Shown: positions 27,873 through 37,477 of the stretch, one piece after another | Layout of the letters: the number at the start of each line of letters is the position of its first letter | Position numbering within the stretch: the first letter of the stretch is position 1 | From: RHLJ01 sp048058975 | Lineage (GTDB): Bacteria > Bacteroidota > Rhodothermia > Balneolales > Balneolaceae | Assembly (NCBI GenBank): GCA_048058975.1 | Contig: JBLLNP010000002.1 | Span: 194,177 to 258,176 of the forward strand | DNA length: 64,000 nt | Direction of reading: 5' to 3' | Notes under the pieces: generated by a model | Databases searched by the model: none | Told to the model about the DNA's origin: nothing | The model's input: only the letters and a program-made list of their open reading frames with translations | Made by a program: the position numbers and the translations under genes

Positions 27873-30287
27873 TTATTCACTCTTCAAACTATCCACGGGG
27901 TTTGCCAGTGCAGCAGTAATTGTTCGATATCCAACAGTAAGTACGGCTATCAGGATAGTTCCCGATAGTGCAAGGATAAAAATTCCAGCTCCGAGTTCGA
28001 TTTTGTAAGCAAAATCGGCCAGCCATTTTTGCATTAAGTACCACGAAATAGGAGCCGCTATTATAAATGAGATGCCTATCAAAAATGCTAGTTCAAATCC
28101 GAATATTTTTAAAATATCGAAGATGTTTGCTCCGAGAACTTTGCGTACGCCAATTTCTTTGGTTCGGGTAGTTGCCATGTAGGAGACTAGCCCAAACAGG
28201 CCGAGTGAACCAATCAAAATAGCGATCAGGGTAAAGGCATTCATGATCCTCGCGGTGCGTTGCTCGTCTTCATACATTTCGGCTATAGAGTCATCCAGAA
28301 AGGAGTACTCAAAAATAAAATCCGGAAAGGCGTTGGAGTACGCTTCTTCAATGGCTGCAAGGGCATCAGAAGTTTGTGCGGTATTTATATTTATTCCACC
28401 TAAAAAGTAACTTCTTCGGGTTGTCATAACCACAGGTGTAAGTTCATCATGTAAAGACTGTGTGTTAAAATCTTTGACCACACCTACAATCGGGGCTTCA
28501 TCTCCCCAAAAAAGATTGCTTTTTCCAATCAACCCTGCATAGTTATCTCCAAAACCAATCTGCTTTGCAAATGCCTCGTTTACCAGATATTGATATACCG
28601 TATCCGAAGCAACTAGATTTTGCCCAGCCAAAAGGGTTAATCCGTAGGTATCAACGAAATCTTCATCCACAAACTTGACCTGGGCATGGTTTTCAAACCG
28701 GGATGTATCGAAAGTTACAATGTAATTTCCACCCCAGGTACTGTTGCCTTGAGTTCCGGTATTTGAGTAGGTTACGTTGTTAATGGTTGATTGACTAAGT
28801 AACTGGCTTTTAAAGGTCTCCAACGTTTGTTTATTCCTGTTGGGTATAGGCACCTCAATAATCGCATCAGATTTGAACCCCAAATCCTGTTGTTGGAAAT
28901 AATTGATTTGTGTAGCGATTACTATGGTACCGATAATCAATATTTGAGTAATTGTAAACTGAACTACAATCAGGCTTCTTCTTAAGGTAATTCCCTTTCC
29001 ATAGCTTGCATTAATTTTATTTCGGATGGCTTCAATCGGATTGAAACTCGAAAGATGGCGTGCAGGATACCATCCGGCGGCAAGTGTGATCACAAAGAAA
29101 AGAACGCCTAGAAAAAGTAAAGCCTCACCATTTGAGAAAAGGCTGAATTCGGGAGTAAATCCCAGAAGCGGTTCAACTTTAAGAAGCACTACTTCTGTGA
29201 GGCCTATTCCCAGAACAATGGAGACAAGTGTAATGAATGCAGTTTCGCCGAGGAAATGAAAAGTGAGCTGTGATTTCGTGCCTCCCAGTGTTTTTCTAAG
29301 TCCAACTTCTTTCGAACGGCTTACAGCAATCGCGGTGTTCAGGTTTATAAAATTAATACATGCCGTAATCAACAAGAATAACCCTATGATGCCTAGAGCA
29401 AAAAGAATCCTGATTTCAATAGTGCGACCGTTATAGTTTCCGAATCTACTGTCAAAGTGAATTTCAGATAAGGGTTGCAGAAAAAAGTCCAAGTATTTAG
29501 CATCTTCTTCTCCTTTGTATTTAATGATCAGATCTTCGAACTGTGCATTTACATAGTCCGCACTAATTCCTTCTTCGAGCTTAACATAGGTTTGAATAGA
29601 ACTCGAGCTACTACTCCAGCTGTCGTTTTCATTACTTTCTCCTTCTCTGTTTTTTGTGTGAGAAGAAGCTAAAATCGTAAAAGGAAAGTCTGAGTTTTCA
29701 GGTTGGTCGTTAACAACACCGGCAATTTCAAGATCGGCATGGGAACCACTAATACTAAGGACCAGATTTTTACCGATTACATCGATATTCCCGAACATTT
29801 TTTCAGCAAAACTCTTGGTTACTACTGCAGTATTTGGCATTATAAGTGCAGATTCAGAATCCCCGGAAAGCCATTGATAAGTGAGAATATTAAAGAACTC
29901 CTGTTGAACAAAAATCAGGTTACTTTCTTTAAACTTATTCTGAACCAGACCATTTTCTATGTAAGAGATTACCGGATCGTTACCATAATTGTTGTCTGCT
30001 ATTGAGACATACTCAACACCGGAGATATCTTCCTTTACTGCTTTTGCAAGAGGATATTGTCCGCCCCGATCATAGCTTATGTCGCCATACTCTGAATCCG
30101 ATTTAACCACTCTGTAAACACGATCCCCGTCTTTGTGCCAGGTATCAAAGCTTAAATCATATTGGATCACTAAAAAGATGACCAAGGCGCTCACCACACC
30201 GAGGGTTAAACCGCCTATATTGATAAACGTGTTGCTTTTGTTTTTGATGAGGTTGCGAACTGCTACTTTTAAGTAATTTTTAAGCAT
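27873..30287 (-). CDS. MacB/FtsX-type ABC transporter permease, 804 aa (copy J)
   Basis: This is the first gene of a two-permease operon, starting at ATG 30287 (MLKNYLKVAVRNLIKNK). TM1 is at about 22-42 (GGLTLGVVSALVIFLVI). The first FtsX block has KEVGLRKTLGGT (about 324) and FHFLGETAFI. The second periplasmic domain is diverged at the usual GRxFS site (AGQNLVASD). The second block has KEIGVRKVLGAN (about 707), and the C-terminus is NPVDSLKSE. The promoter and dyads lie at 30324-30428. The diverged second periplasmic domain may reflect a different ligand. Confidence 0.92.
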   Translation of the reverse strand: MLKNYLKVAVRNLIKNKSNTFINIGGLTLGVVSALVIFLVIQYDLSFDTWHKDGDRVYRVVKSDSEYGDISYDRGGQYPLAKAVKEDISGVEYVSIADNNYGNDPVISYIENGLVQNKFKESNLIFVQQEFFNILTYQWLSGDSESALIMPNTAVVTKSFAEKMFGNIDVIGKNLVLSISGSHADLEIAGVVNDQPENSDFPFTILASSHTKNREGESNENDSWSSSSSSIQTYVKLEEGISADYVNAQFEDLIIKYKGEEDAKYLDFFLQPLSEIHFDSRFGNYNGRTIEIRILFALGIIGLFLLITACINFINLNTAIAVSRSKEVGLRKTLGGTKSQLTFHFLGETAFITLVSIVLGIGLTEVVLLKVEPLLGFTPEFSLFSNGEALLFLGVLFFVITLAAGWYPARHLSSFNPIEAIRNKINASYGKGITLRRSLIVVQFTITQILIIGTIVIATQINYFQQQDLGFKSDAIIEVPIPNRNKQTLETFKSQLLSQSTINNVTYSNTGTQGNSTWGGNYIVTFDTSRFENHAQVKFVDEDFVDTYGLTLLAGQNLVASDTVYQYLVNEAFAKQIGFGDNYAGLIGKSNLFWGDEAPIVGVVKDFNTQSLHDELTPVVMTTRRSYFLGGININTAQTSDALAAIEEAYSNAFPDFIFEYSFLDDSIAEMYEDEQRTARIMNAFTLIAILIGSLGLFGLVSYMATTRTKEIGVRKVLGANIFDILKIFGFELAFLIGISFIIAAPISWYLMQKWLADFAYKIELGAGIFILALSGTILIAVLTVGYRTITAALANPVDSLKSE

Positions 30288-30323
30288 GGATTTAATAGTT
30301 CTTTTAGAGTTATCCCTGTATTT

Positions 30324-30338
30324 CCAACAATCGTACCA
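30324..30338 (-). promoter_or_regulatory. Sigma-54-like promoter of the copy J-I operon
   Basis: On the minus strand TGGTACGATTGTTGG has GG at 30337-30336, ten bases, then GG. It shares 13 of 15 bases with the promoter before copy H. The dyad pair begins exactly 55 positions upstream of the first G. Confidence 0.72.
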
Positions 30339-30391
30339 AACTATCTAAGCCCTTTCAATAAGCACAAAATCAGCGATTCCAGACAGAAACC

Positions 30392-30428
30392 TGTACGGTT
30401 TTATACAAGGGGTGTACGGAATTGAACA
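30392..30428. promoter_or_regulatory. Enhancer-type dyad pair (UAS) for the copy J operon
   Basis: The dyads are TGTACGGTTTTATACA (30392-30407) and TGTACGGAATTGAACA (30413-30428), with 5 bp between them (AGGGG). Centres are 21 bp apart, as in the other three pairs. Confidence 0.76.
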
Positions 30429-30453
30429 GTTGGACCATCAGTTAAGAAGTTTT

Positions 30454-30491
30454 CAGTATTCAGCTTTTTTTGGATTATAAGCTGAATACTG
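30454..30491 (-). terminator. Hairpin terminator after permease copy K
   Basis: CAGTATTCAGC (30454-30464) is perfectly complementary to GCTGAATACTG (30481-30491), with a 16-base loop. It lies 20 bp downstream of the copy K stop codon on the minus strand and closes the adaptor-ATPase-L-K operon just before the dyads of the next one. Confidence 0.65.
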
Positions 30492-30511
30492 TTAGCTGAG
30501 AACCAGAAACT

Positions 30512-32893
30512 TTATTCACTTTTTAAACTATCAACAGGGTTGGCGATGGCGGCTTTTATGGATTGCCCGCTTACGGTTAGGAAGGCGATTATTACCCCGA
30601 TAAGTGCACATAGTATAAATACGGTGATTCCAATTTCAATCCTGAAAGCGAAGTTGGTTAACCATTGTTCCATAACATACCAGGCTATAGGTGCTCCGAC
30701 TATAAAGCCTATAATCACCAGTTTTAAAAAGTCTGTTGTAAGCAGGCCTACAACATTTGCTACAGAAGCTCCCAATACCTTTCTAATCCCTATCTCTTTA
30801 GATCGACGCTCAATCAGAAAAGACGAAAGACCTATTAAACCAAGGCAGGCTATAAGTATTGCAATGACTGAAAAGAGTGAAATCAGATTTCGGGTTTGCA
30901 CTTCCTGAATATACAGTTGATTTAGTTGTTGATCTAAAAATTCGAACTCGAAAGGACGATGGGACGCCATTTCACTCCAGACATTTTTTAGAGCGGCCAA
31001 GGATTCTGTTGTACTGTTGGGGGCAATCTTAATGAGTAAATAGTTGTACATGGTCTCATTAATAAAAAGAGCAAGGGGATTCACTTCGGAATGAAGGGAG
31101 GCGAAATTGAAATCTTTTACAACGCCCACAATTTCTCCTTGTCGATTACCAAGTACATTAAAGGGTTGGTTGATGGCTTCTTCCGGAGTCCAACCAAATT
31201 TCTGAGCAAGAGTTTCATTAATCAGATATACATAGCCTTGTTCTCTGGTATAGCCTTCAGACTTAGGGAATCCTTCGCCTGCTAAAAGTTCAATTCCAAG
31301 GGTTTCTACCAGATCTTTATCGGCTGCACCAGCCTGGGTATCAACTTGTTCAAGTCCGGGGGTATGTTCGGCACTATATCCACCAAAAACCTTACCCGGT
31401 ATGTTAGACATGTATGTTGCACTCAGTATTCCGGGTTGGCGAAGTACTTCTGATTTAAAAACTTCCTGCTTAGGTGCGAGATATCGGTCGCGGACTGGAA
31501 GAACAACTACCGATTCTTTATCAAAGCCCAGGTTTGAGGAAATCACAAAATCGGTTTGCTGGTAAATTATAATGGTACTTATAATCAAAAAAGTAGAAAT
31601 CGAGAACTGTGAAATTACCAGACCTTTTCTAAGGACGGAATTTGTAGGAGAAGAGTTAACTACTCCTTTTAACACACTAACCGGTTTGAAAGATGAAAGA
31701 AGCATAGCTGGGTAACTTCCCGCTAGCAAGGAAGTGACTAAAGTAACGCCACCAAGAAGAATCCAGGCGGAAGGCTCTGAGAATAAATCGAACTGGATGC
31801 TTTTACCCATCAAGGCAAAAAACTCTTCGTTAAAAAGCTCGATAAGGATAATTGAAATTGAAACGGAGATTAATGTAATGAGAATGGATTCTCCGTAAAA
31901 CTGTTTAACAAGTTGCCCGCGAAAGGCCCCAAGTGTTTTACGAATACCCACTTCTGTAGCTCTTCGGGATGACCTCGCTGTTGATAAATTCACATAGTTT
32001 ATGATGGCGATGATAAGCACAACTAACCCCATAAACATAAAGCCATAAACCCTGGTAATATCTCCCATTGGCGCGATGTCAAAATCAACATCCGAATGCA
32101 AGTATAAATCTGAAAGTGGAATCATAGAGAGACCTATATCCCGCGCTTCTTTAATTCTACTCTCTACGAATGCATCGACTTTATCTTGAAGAGGATTAAT
32201 TGATTCCGGTGAATTAAGGAGCAAGTAAGTATAAAAGTTCGCAGAGCGAATCTCAGAATCATTCAGCTGTGACCATGAGTTCATGGTATTAAGCGATCCG
32301 ACATAATCGAACCGGAAATGGGAGTTTGTGGGCATATCTTTGATTACGCCTGTTACTTCAAAATCAGTTTCAGAATTGAATATTTGTGCAGAAACGGTTT
32401 TACCTACAACATCCAATGAGCTAAACAGCTTTCGAGCAATCGATTCTGTTAGTACAAGTGACCCTGGATTTTCGAGAGAAGATTTGGCATCCCCATTGAT
32501 AAACTGAAAGCTGAATATTTCAAAAAAAGAAGAATCGGCATACAGGAAACTGTTTTCCTGAAATTTCTGATTTTCAACGCTAATTATAACCGGGCTATAA
32601 CGTGTAGGTTCATAAAGTCGCACCCATTGTTCTACTTCCGGAGCAATAGCAGCTAAAGACGGCGCAACCATAGAGGGAGTTACAGCCAATGCCCCTTCTT
32701 CATCTACCATATTAACGCGTACAATAAGGTCAGCTTTTTCATGAAAGCTGTCAAAGCTTAATTCGTGCGATACATATGCTAAAATGAGAAGGCACAAGGT
32801 AATTCCTGTTGCCAATCCAAAGATGTTTATAAACGAATAGCTTTTATATCGGATCAGATTTCGGAATGCGAGTTTTATATAGTTTTTAAGCAT
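30512..32893 (-). CDS. MacB/FtsX-type ABC transporter permease, 793 aa (copy K)
   Basis: An intact copy starts at ATG 32893 (MLKNYIKLAFRNLIRYK), 6 bp after the stop of copy L. TM1 is at about 22-42. The first FtsX block has TEVGIRKTLGAF (about 311), then KQFYGESILI. The second periplasmic domain has AGEGFPKSE where most have GRxFS, and DFNFAS where most have DFHFxS. The second block has KEIGIRKVLGAS (about 696), and the C-terminus is NPVDSLKSE. It is the last gene of the operon that also encodes the adaptor and the canonical ATPase. Confidence 0.92.
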   Translation of the reverse strand: MLKNYIKLAFRNLIRYKSYSFINIFGLATGITLCLLILAYVSHELSFDSFHEKADLIVRVNMVDEEGALAVTPSMVAPSLAAIAPEVEQWVRLYEPTRYSPVIISVENQKFQENSFLYADSSFFEIFSFQFINGDAKSSLENPGSLVLTESIARKLFSSLDVVGKTVSAQIFNSETDFEVTGVIKDMPTNSHFRFDYVGSLNTMNSWSQLNDSEIRSANFYTYLLLNSPESINPLQDKVDAFVESRIKEARDIGLSMIPLSDLYLHSDVDFDIAPMGDITRVYGFMFMGLVVLIIAIINYVNLSTARSSRRATEVGIRKTLGAFRGQLVKQFYGESILITLISVSISIILIELFNEEFFALMGKSIQFDLFSEPSAWILLGGVTLVTSLLAGSYPAMLLSSFKPVSVLKGVVNSSPTNSVLRKGLVISQFSISTFLIISTIIIYQQTDFVISSNLGFDKESVVVLPVRDRYLAPKQEVFKSEVLRQPGILSATYMSNIPGKVFGGYSAEHTPGLEQVDTQAGAADKDLVETLGIELLAGEGFPKSEGYTREQGYVYLINETLAQKFGWTPEEAINQPFNVLGNRQGEIVGVVKDFNFASLHSEVNPLALFINETMYNYLLIKIAPNSTTESLAALKNVWSEMASHRPFEFEFLDQQLNQLYIQEVQTRNLISLFSVIAILIACLGLIGLSSFLIERRSKEIGIRKVLGASVANVVGLLTTDFLKLVIIGFIVGAPIAWYVMEQWLTNFAFRIEIGITVFILCALIGVIIAFLTVSGQSIKAAIANPVDSLKSE

Positions 32894-32899
32894 GACGTT

Positions 32900-35332
32900 T
32901 TATTCACTTTTTAGGGTATGTGCAGGATTCAGTAATGCTGATTTAATCGCCTGAAAACTGATAGTAAAGAGGGCTATACCTAATGCGATTCCCCCACCTA
33001 ATAAAAAGATCCAGAGACTAATGGGCTTGTAATAAGCAAAGCTTTCCAGCCATTTATTCATGGCGAAGTACGCAATAGGGGAAGCTAGTAAAAATGCGAT
33101 GAGAACCAATTTCGCAAAGTTGGTTGATAACAGATAAACGATTTGGGAAACGGATGCGCCGAGTACTTTTCTGATCCCTATTTCTTTAACCCGTTGCTGT
33201 ATGGTGAAAGAAGCCAGCCCAAAAAGACCAAGTGCTGCAATGATGATGGCCAACAAAGCAAAATAGCCAAATACTTTTCCGAGACGTTCTTCTCCTTCGT
33301 ATTGCCCGGCAAAATTGTCTTCAATCAGGTAATAATCAAACGGAAAATTAGGACGGTAATCTGCCCATGTTTCCTCAAGGTAGGCAATAGTTTTTTCCTG
33401 ATAAGCTTCGTTGAACTTCACCGCAATTGTATTGTTTCGTCCATTTGAGATCATAAATACAATAGGTGCTATATCCTGATGAAGTGATTCAAAATGAAAG
33501 TCGTTTACAACTCCTGTAATAAATCCTTGTCGCCCACCATAATTAAATTGCTTTCCTATTGCAGCCTCTGGAGAGGTATATCCAAGGCGAGATATTGATG
33601 ACTCATTCAATACAAAGGCCTCCGATGAGTCGCTGGCCAAATTAATATCAAAATTTCTACCTGCAACAATTTCAAGCCCAAATAAGACCAGAAAATTATG
33701 ACTTACATGGATATCTGCTATCCTGAAATTAACATCTATCAACTCTCCATTTATTTCTGCTGATGCACCTTGGGAGTCTAACAATCGGCCCGAGGGAACG
33801 CGGCTTTGCATAGAAACATCCAGAATACCTGGTTCTTGAAGCAGACGGTTTCTGATATCCACATAATTTGTTACGATCTCAGGACTTACAGGCAGTACTG
33901 CAATATTATCCTGATTAAAGCCTAATTCTTTTTCCTGAATATATTCCAGTTGGTTATATACAGTGCCCATGCTTGCTATGAGTGCAATCGAGATCGTAAA
34001 CTGAAGCACTACCAGACCAGATCGGAACCATTTGTGTTTTCCACCAGTTTTGAATGATCCCTTTAATACGGTAGCAGGCTGGAAGGAGGAAAGAAATAGA
34101 GCGGGATAACTGCCTGCGACTAATCCTATAAAAATGACCACACCTAAAAGCCCTAATGTCCATTTGAAGTCTGAGAAATAGTTAAGTACAAGGTCCTTTT
34201 CAACAAAGTTATTGAAGTATGGGATAAGTACTTCGATGAAGACAATACCCAGAATTAATGCCAGAAAAGCCAGCAGAAATGATTCTCCCATAAACTGTCG
34301 TACCAGAGAAGTACGTTCTGCCCCCATCACTTTTCTCAAACCCACTTCATTAGCCCTTCTGACCGAACGGGCTGTGGAAAGATTCATAAAGTTGATACAA
34401 GCGATCAATAATATGAAAATAGCTACCGAAGTATAGATATATACATACTCAATATTCCCGTTGGCTTCAATTTCTGAATCGAGATGAGAGTGCAGATGAA
34501 TATCTGTGATGTTCATTAAATGCAGGAACATGAAGTCCGAAGCCAGAATGCCATCATCAAATTGATCAGGAGGAAAAGCCTTATTCATCACTGAAGTGAA
34601 TTTTGCTTCCAGGTCTTCTGCAATGGTTTGTTCAGAAAGCAATAGGTACGTTGAGAAATTATTACTTCCGAAATTCTGCATCATCTGTTCATAACCACCA
34701 TAGAATTGAACTACGGGCTCCATAGATGCCAGGAAATCAAACTTGAAATGAGAGTTTTCGGGAACATCCTCAACCACACCATTTACCTGAAAGGTTAGTT
34801 CTGTGCCTCTGAGTGAGAATTCCAAAGCTTTGCCCATGGGGTCTTCATCCCCAAAATAAACCTTTGCTAAGCTTTCGGTAATTACTAGCCCGTCTGGGGA
34901 GGCAAGCGCTGTAGCTGGGTCCCCCTGTATCATATTCCAAGAGAAGACCTCAAAAATATCCGCATCCGCAAAAAAGAACCGATCCTGGATCAGGTATTTG
35001 TTTTGATAGCTGATAAGCGGGGAAGTATCAAATAATCGGACAGCATTAAGCACATCATCCGGGTATTCTTCTTTGATCATTTCCGCGAAAGGGGGGGCTA
35101 TATGCCCGAGGTGAAGACTTGTTTCCCCATCCCGGTTCAGCCATTCACGTGAAACCCGGTAAATTCGGTCTGAGTTTTCGTGATACTTATCGTAGCTCAA
35201 TTCGTCTGTAATAAACAGAAGAATGAGTATGAAGGCTGTAATTCCTAGAGCCAGCCCAAAAATGTTAATGAACGAATAACCCGGATTTTTGATCAGATTT
35301 CGGATTGCAATCTTAAAGTAATTTTTGAGCAT
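32900..35332 (-). CDS. MacB/FtsX-type ABC transporter permease, 810 aa (copy L, next to the ATPase)
   Basis: The copy closest to the canonical ATPase starts at ATG 35332 (MLKNYFKIAIRNLIKNP). TM1 is at about 21-42. The first FtsX block reads ACINFMNLSTARSVRRANE then VGLRKVMGAERTSL (about 325), with RQFMGESFLL following. The second periplasmic domain has AGRNFDINL and DFHFES. The second block has KEIGIRKVLGAS (about 714), and the end is NPAHTLKSE. With the ATPase (25 bp upstream) and the adaptor it makes a MacA-MacB-like set. This is the best candidate for the ancestral permease of the array, by position only. Confidence 0.92.
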   Translation of the reverse strand: MLKNYFKIAIRNLIKNPGYSFINIFGLALGITAFILILLFITDELSYDKYHENSDRIYRVSREWLNRDGETSLHLGHIAPPFAEMIKEEYPDDVLNAVRLFDTSPLISYQNKYLIQDRFFFADADIFEVFSWNMIQGDPATALASPDGLVITESLAKVYFGDEDPMGKALEFSLRGTELTFQVNGVVEDVPENSHFKFDFLASMEPVVQFYGGYEQMMQNFGSNNFSTYLLLSEQTIAEDLEAKFTSVMNKAFPPDQFDDGILASDFMFLHLMNITDIHLHSHLDSEIEANGNIEYVYIYTSVAIFILLIACINFMNLSTARSVRRANEVGLRKVMGAERTSLVRQFMGESFLLAFLALILGIVFIEVLIPYFNNFVEKDLVLNYFSDFKWTLGLLGVVIFIGLVAGSYPALFLSSFQPATVLKGSFKTGGKHKWFRSGLVVLQFTISIALIASMGTVYNQLEYIQEKELGFNQDNIAVLPVSPEIVTNYVDIRNRLLQEPGILDVSMQSRVPSGRLLDSQGASAEINGELIDVNFRIADIHVSHNFLVLFGLEIVAGRNFDINLASDSSEAFVLNESSISRLGYTSPEAAIGKQFNYGGRQGFITGVVNDFHFESLHQDIAPIVFMISNGRNNTIAVKFNEAYQEKTIAYLEETWADYRPNFPFDYYLIEDNFAGQYEGEERLGKVFGYFALLAIIIAALGLFGLASFTIQQRVKEIGIRKVLGASVSQIVYLLSTNFAKLVLIAFLLASPIAYFAMNKWLESFAYYKPISLWIFLLGGGIALGIALFTISFQAIKSALLNPAHTLKSE

Positions 35333-35357
35333 GACGCGGGCATTTTAATTAGGTTTT

Positions 35358-36047
35358 CTACACATGAAATCCTTCTTTCATGTTCTCAGTTACCACATGG
35401 CCATCGAATAAATGGATAACACGCGTAGCAAAATCGGCATCGTGTGGGGAGTGAGTTACCATTACAATGGTAGTTCCTGCCTCGTTTAGCTCTTCAAGAA
35501 GCTTCATTACTTCATTACCGTGATCGGAATCAAGGTTACCGGTAGGCTCATCGGCTAGGATCAATTTTGCATTTGCAACAACCGCTCTGGCAATAGCAAC
35601 ACGCTGCTGCTGACCTCCGGAAAGTTGCTGAGGGAAGTGGTTCCGACGATGCATCATAGCCATTCTTTCCAAAGCTGCTTCTGCTTTTTCTTTACGTTCT
35701 GCAGCATCCATTCCCAAATATAGAAGCGGAAGTTCAACATTTTCGAATACAGTAAGTTCGTCAATCAGGTTAAAGCTTTGGAATACAAACCCGATGTTCC
35801 CTTTTCTGAGTTGGGCTCTTTCGCGTTCGCTGTAAGAAGAAACCTCATGACCAAGGAAGTGATATTCACCCTCACTTGGGTTATCAAGAAGTCCCATAAT
35901 ATTTAACAGGGTTGATTTACCGCAACCAGAAGGCCCCATAATGGCAACAAATTCTCCTTCTTTAATTTCAACATTTACGTTGTTGAGTGCGGTAGTTTCC
36001 ACATCTTCTGTGATGTAGAGTTTTCTAAGGTTTTTGGCTTGAATCAT
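35358..36047 (-). CDS. ABC transporter ATP-binding protein (LolD/MacB type), canonical
   Basis: The 229-residue ATPase has all motifs in consensus form: Walker A GPSGCGKST (38-46), Q-loop Gln90, signature LSGGQQQRVAIARA (142-155), Walker B LILADEP (162-168) with Glu167, D-loop GNLDSD and switch His199. It belongs to the family that powers lipoprotein release (LolD), cell-division FtsE and MacB-like mechanotransmission. It probably energises copies L and K and, since three permease-rich operons have only one other ATPase gene among them, perhaps most of the array. The adaptor gene is 114 bp upstream and copy L 25 bp downstream. Confidence 0.94.
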   Translation of the reverse strand: MIQAKNLRKLYITEDVETTALNNVNVEIKEGEFVAIMGPSGCGKSTLLNIMGLLDNPSEGEYHFLGHEVSSYSERERAQLRKGNIGFVFQSFNLIDELTVFENVELPLLYLGMDAAERKEKAEAALERMAMMHRRNHFPQQLSGGQQQRVAIARAVVANAKLILADEPTGNLDSDHGNEVMKLLEELNEAGTTIVMVTHSPHDADFATRVIHLFDGHVVTENMKEGFHV

Positions 36048-36103
36048 TGTTGTGTTGGTTTGTTGGTATCTATGTTAATTTGGTTGTAAGGAGTTTTCAA
36101 TGG

Positions 36104-36153
36104 CCAACAAGAAGTTCGAAAGTTCAAAGTTGTACATTGGATGTTCCTTGTTG
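36104..36153 (-). repeat. Inverted repeat between the adaptor and ATPase genes
   Basis: CAACAAG (36104-36110) and CTTGTTG (36147-36153) are complementary, and the stretch between them is rich in TTCGAA/GTTCAA-type words. The 114-bp gap is unusually long for this operon. The hairpin may moderate transcription into the ATPase gene, or may be a remnant of a dispersed element. No promoter of the sigma-54 type is seen here. Confidence 0.35.
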
Positions 36154-36161
36154 AATGTTCT

Positions 36162-37418
36162 TTATTCCAAATCCAGAACTTCATTATCCCCGAAGGTGTC
36201 ATAACTCGAAATAATCACTTTGTCGCCGGGAACTAGTCCTTCTACAACTTCGAAGTATTCAGGGTTTTGTTGTCCAAGACGGATACTGTGGCGCTCGGCT
36301 TTGGTTTCATCTGCATTCAATTTATATACCCAGCTCCCTCCGGTGGTCTGGAAAAATCCTCCCCGTTCAAGCAGTACAGCGGTAGATGCATCCCCTAATT
36401 CAAGACGAATCCGCACACGCTGCCCACGGCGAATTCCGGCGGGTGATTCTCCTACGAATTCCATATCCACCTGAAACTGTCCATTTGTAATAACAGGATA
36501 AACTTTGGTGATTTCCAGATCATATTCCTCACCGGCAAAATCAAATGTTCCTTTAAGCCCGGTCGTAATTCTGGAAAGGTGAAATTCATCCACTCCAACC
36601 CGCACTTTAAAGTTATCGAGCATGTCAACCTGGCCAATACGTTCTCCCTGAGAAATAGATTGCCCGGGCTGCATTTCGATAGTGGTTAGTTGTCCTTCGA
36701 GGGGAGCGGTAATTACAAGATTGTCAAGAATTCCCTGAACCGCGTTTAAACTGCGGTACATTCTCGATTCAGAATCATCTAATTGGCGTAATTGATTAAG
36801 AGTTTGAATAGAGTCTTTAATAAAAGACTCATACGTAAGATCGTATCGCTTTTTCTCATACTCATAATTTTCGGCTACAGCCTCGTAATCCTGCTTCGAA
36901 ATCAGGTTTTGTTCATATAAACTTTTGGAACGGTCATACTGAGGCTTCAGAATGTCAAGCTGATACTCTGCATTTGCAAGTTGTTCCTTAATTCGCAGAC
37001 TGTTTTGTTCCAGGTTAAGCCTGGAGTTTCGAACGTTATTAATCTGATCGTATAAACTCGCTTCCTGGTTAAGCACAGAAAGCTGAAGATTGGAATTGGT
37101 TAGAATCAGAATAGTATCACCAGGAACAACCATGGTACCTGATTCAAGGTTTACTTTTTGCACAACACCGCCTTCAATAGCGTCGAGAAAAATAGTGTTA
37201 ATGGGTTGGATGTTTCCAGTAACCTGAATGAATTCCTGAAATGAATCTTCCCGAACGGTTGCAATTGTGAGTTTATCTCTCTCAACATTAAGTGTTGACC
37301 TGAAGTCGGCAAATATAAAACTATATATGAAGAAGCCTGCCACAGCTAAACCAGCTACAAGCATAATAATGCGATTAGTAGTCCACGTTTTCTTCTTAAT
37401 TTTTCTATCCATTCCCAT
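36162..37418 (-). CDS. HlyD/MacA-type periplasmic adaptor (membrane fusion protein)
   Basis: The protein has 418 residues and starts at 37418. An N-terminal basic stretch precedes one TM at about 17-35 (IIMLVAGLAVAGFFIYSFIF). Then come a first lipoyl half (GGVVQKVNLESGTMVVPGD, about 87-105), a long alpha-helical hairpin rich in N, Q, L and E (about 118-215) with the tip region ISKQDYEAV, the second lipoyl half (LVITAPLEGQLTTIEMQPGQ, about 230-250), and beta-barrel and membrane-proximal domains. Such adaptors link an inner-membrane MacB-type permease to a TolC-type channel. No channel gene is in the window. It is the first gene of its operon, behind the promoter at 37478-37492. The second ATG (37412) is a possible alternative start. 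Confidence 0.92.
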   Translation of the reverse strand: MGMDRKIKKKTWTTNRIIMLVAGLAVAGFFIYSFIFADFRSTLNVERDKLTIATVREDSFQEFIQVTGNIQPINTIFLDAIEGGVVQKVNLESGTMVVPGDTILILTNSNLQLSVLNQEASLYDQINNVRNSRLNLEQNSLRIKEQLANAEYQLDILKPQYDRSKSLYEQNLISKQDYEAVAENYEYEKKRYDLTYESFIKDSIQTLNQLRQLDDSESRMYRSLNAVQGILDNLVITAPLEGQLTTIEMQPGQSISQGERIGQVDMLDNFKVRVGVDEFHLSRITTGLKGTFDFAGEEYDLEITKVYPVITNGQFQVDMEFVGESPAGIRRGQRVRIRLELGDASTAVLLERGGFFQTTGGSWVYKLNADETKAERHSIRLGQQNPEYFEVVEGLVPGDKVIISSYDTFGDNEVLDLE

Positions 37419-37477
37419 ATAAATCCACGAGATATTTTAATTCACAGTATCGATTAATCATTTCCAGTCTCGCTAAG

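Noticed and set aside
4825..37418. Mobile element or genomic island
   Set aside because: No transposase, integrase, attachment repeat or tRNA boundary is seen, and base composition looks like the neighbours; the array appears to be native and expanded by duplication.
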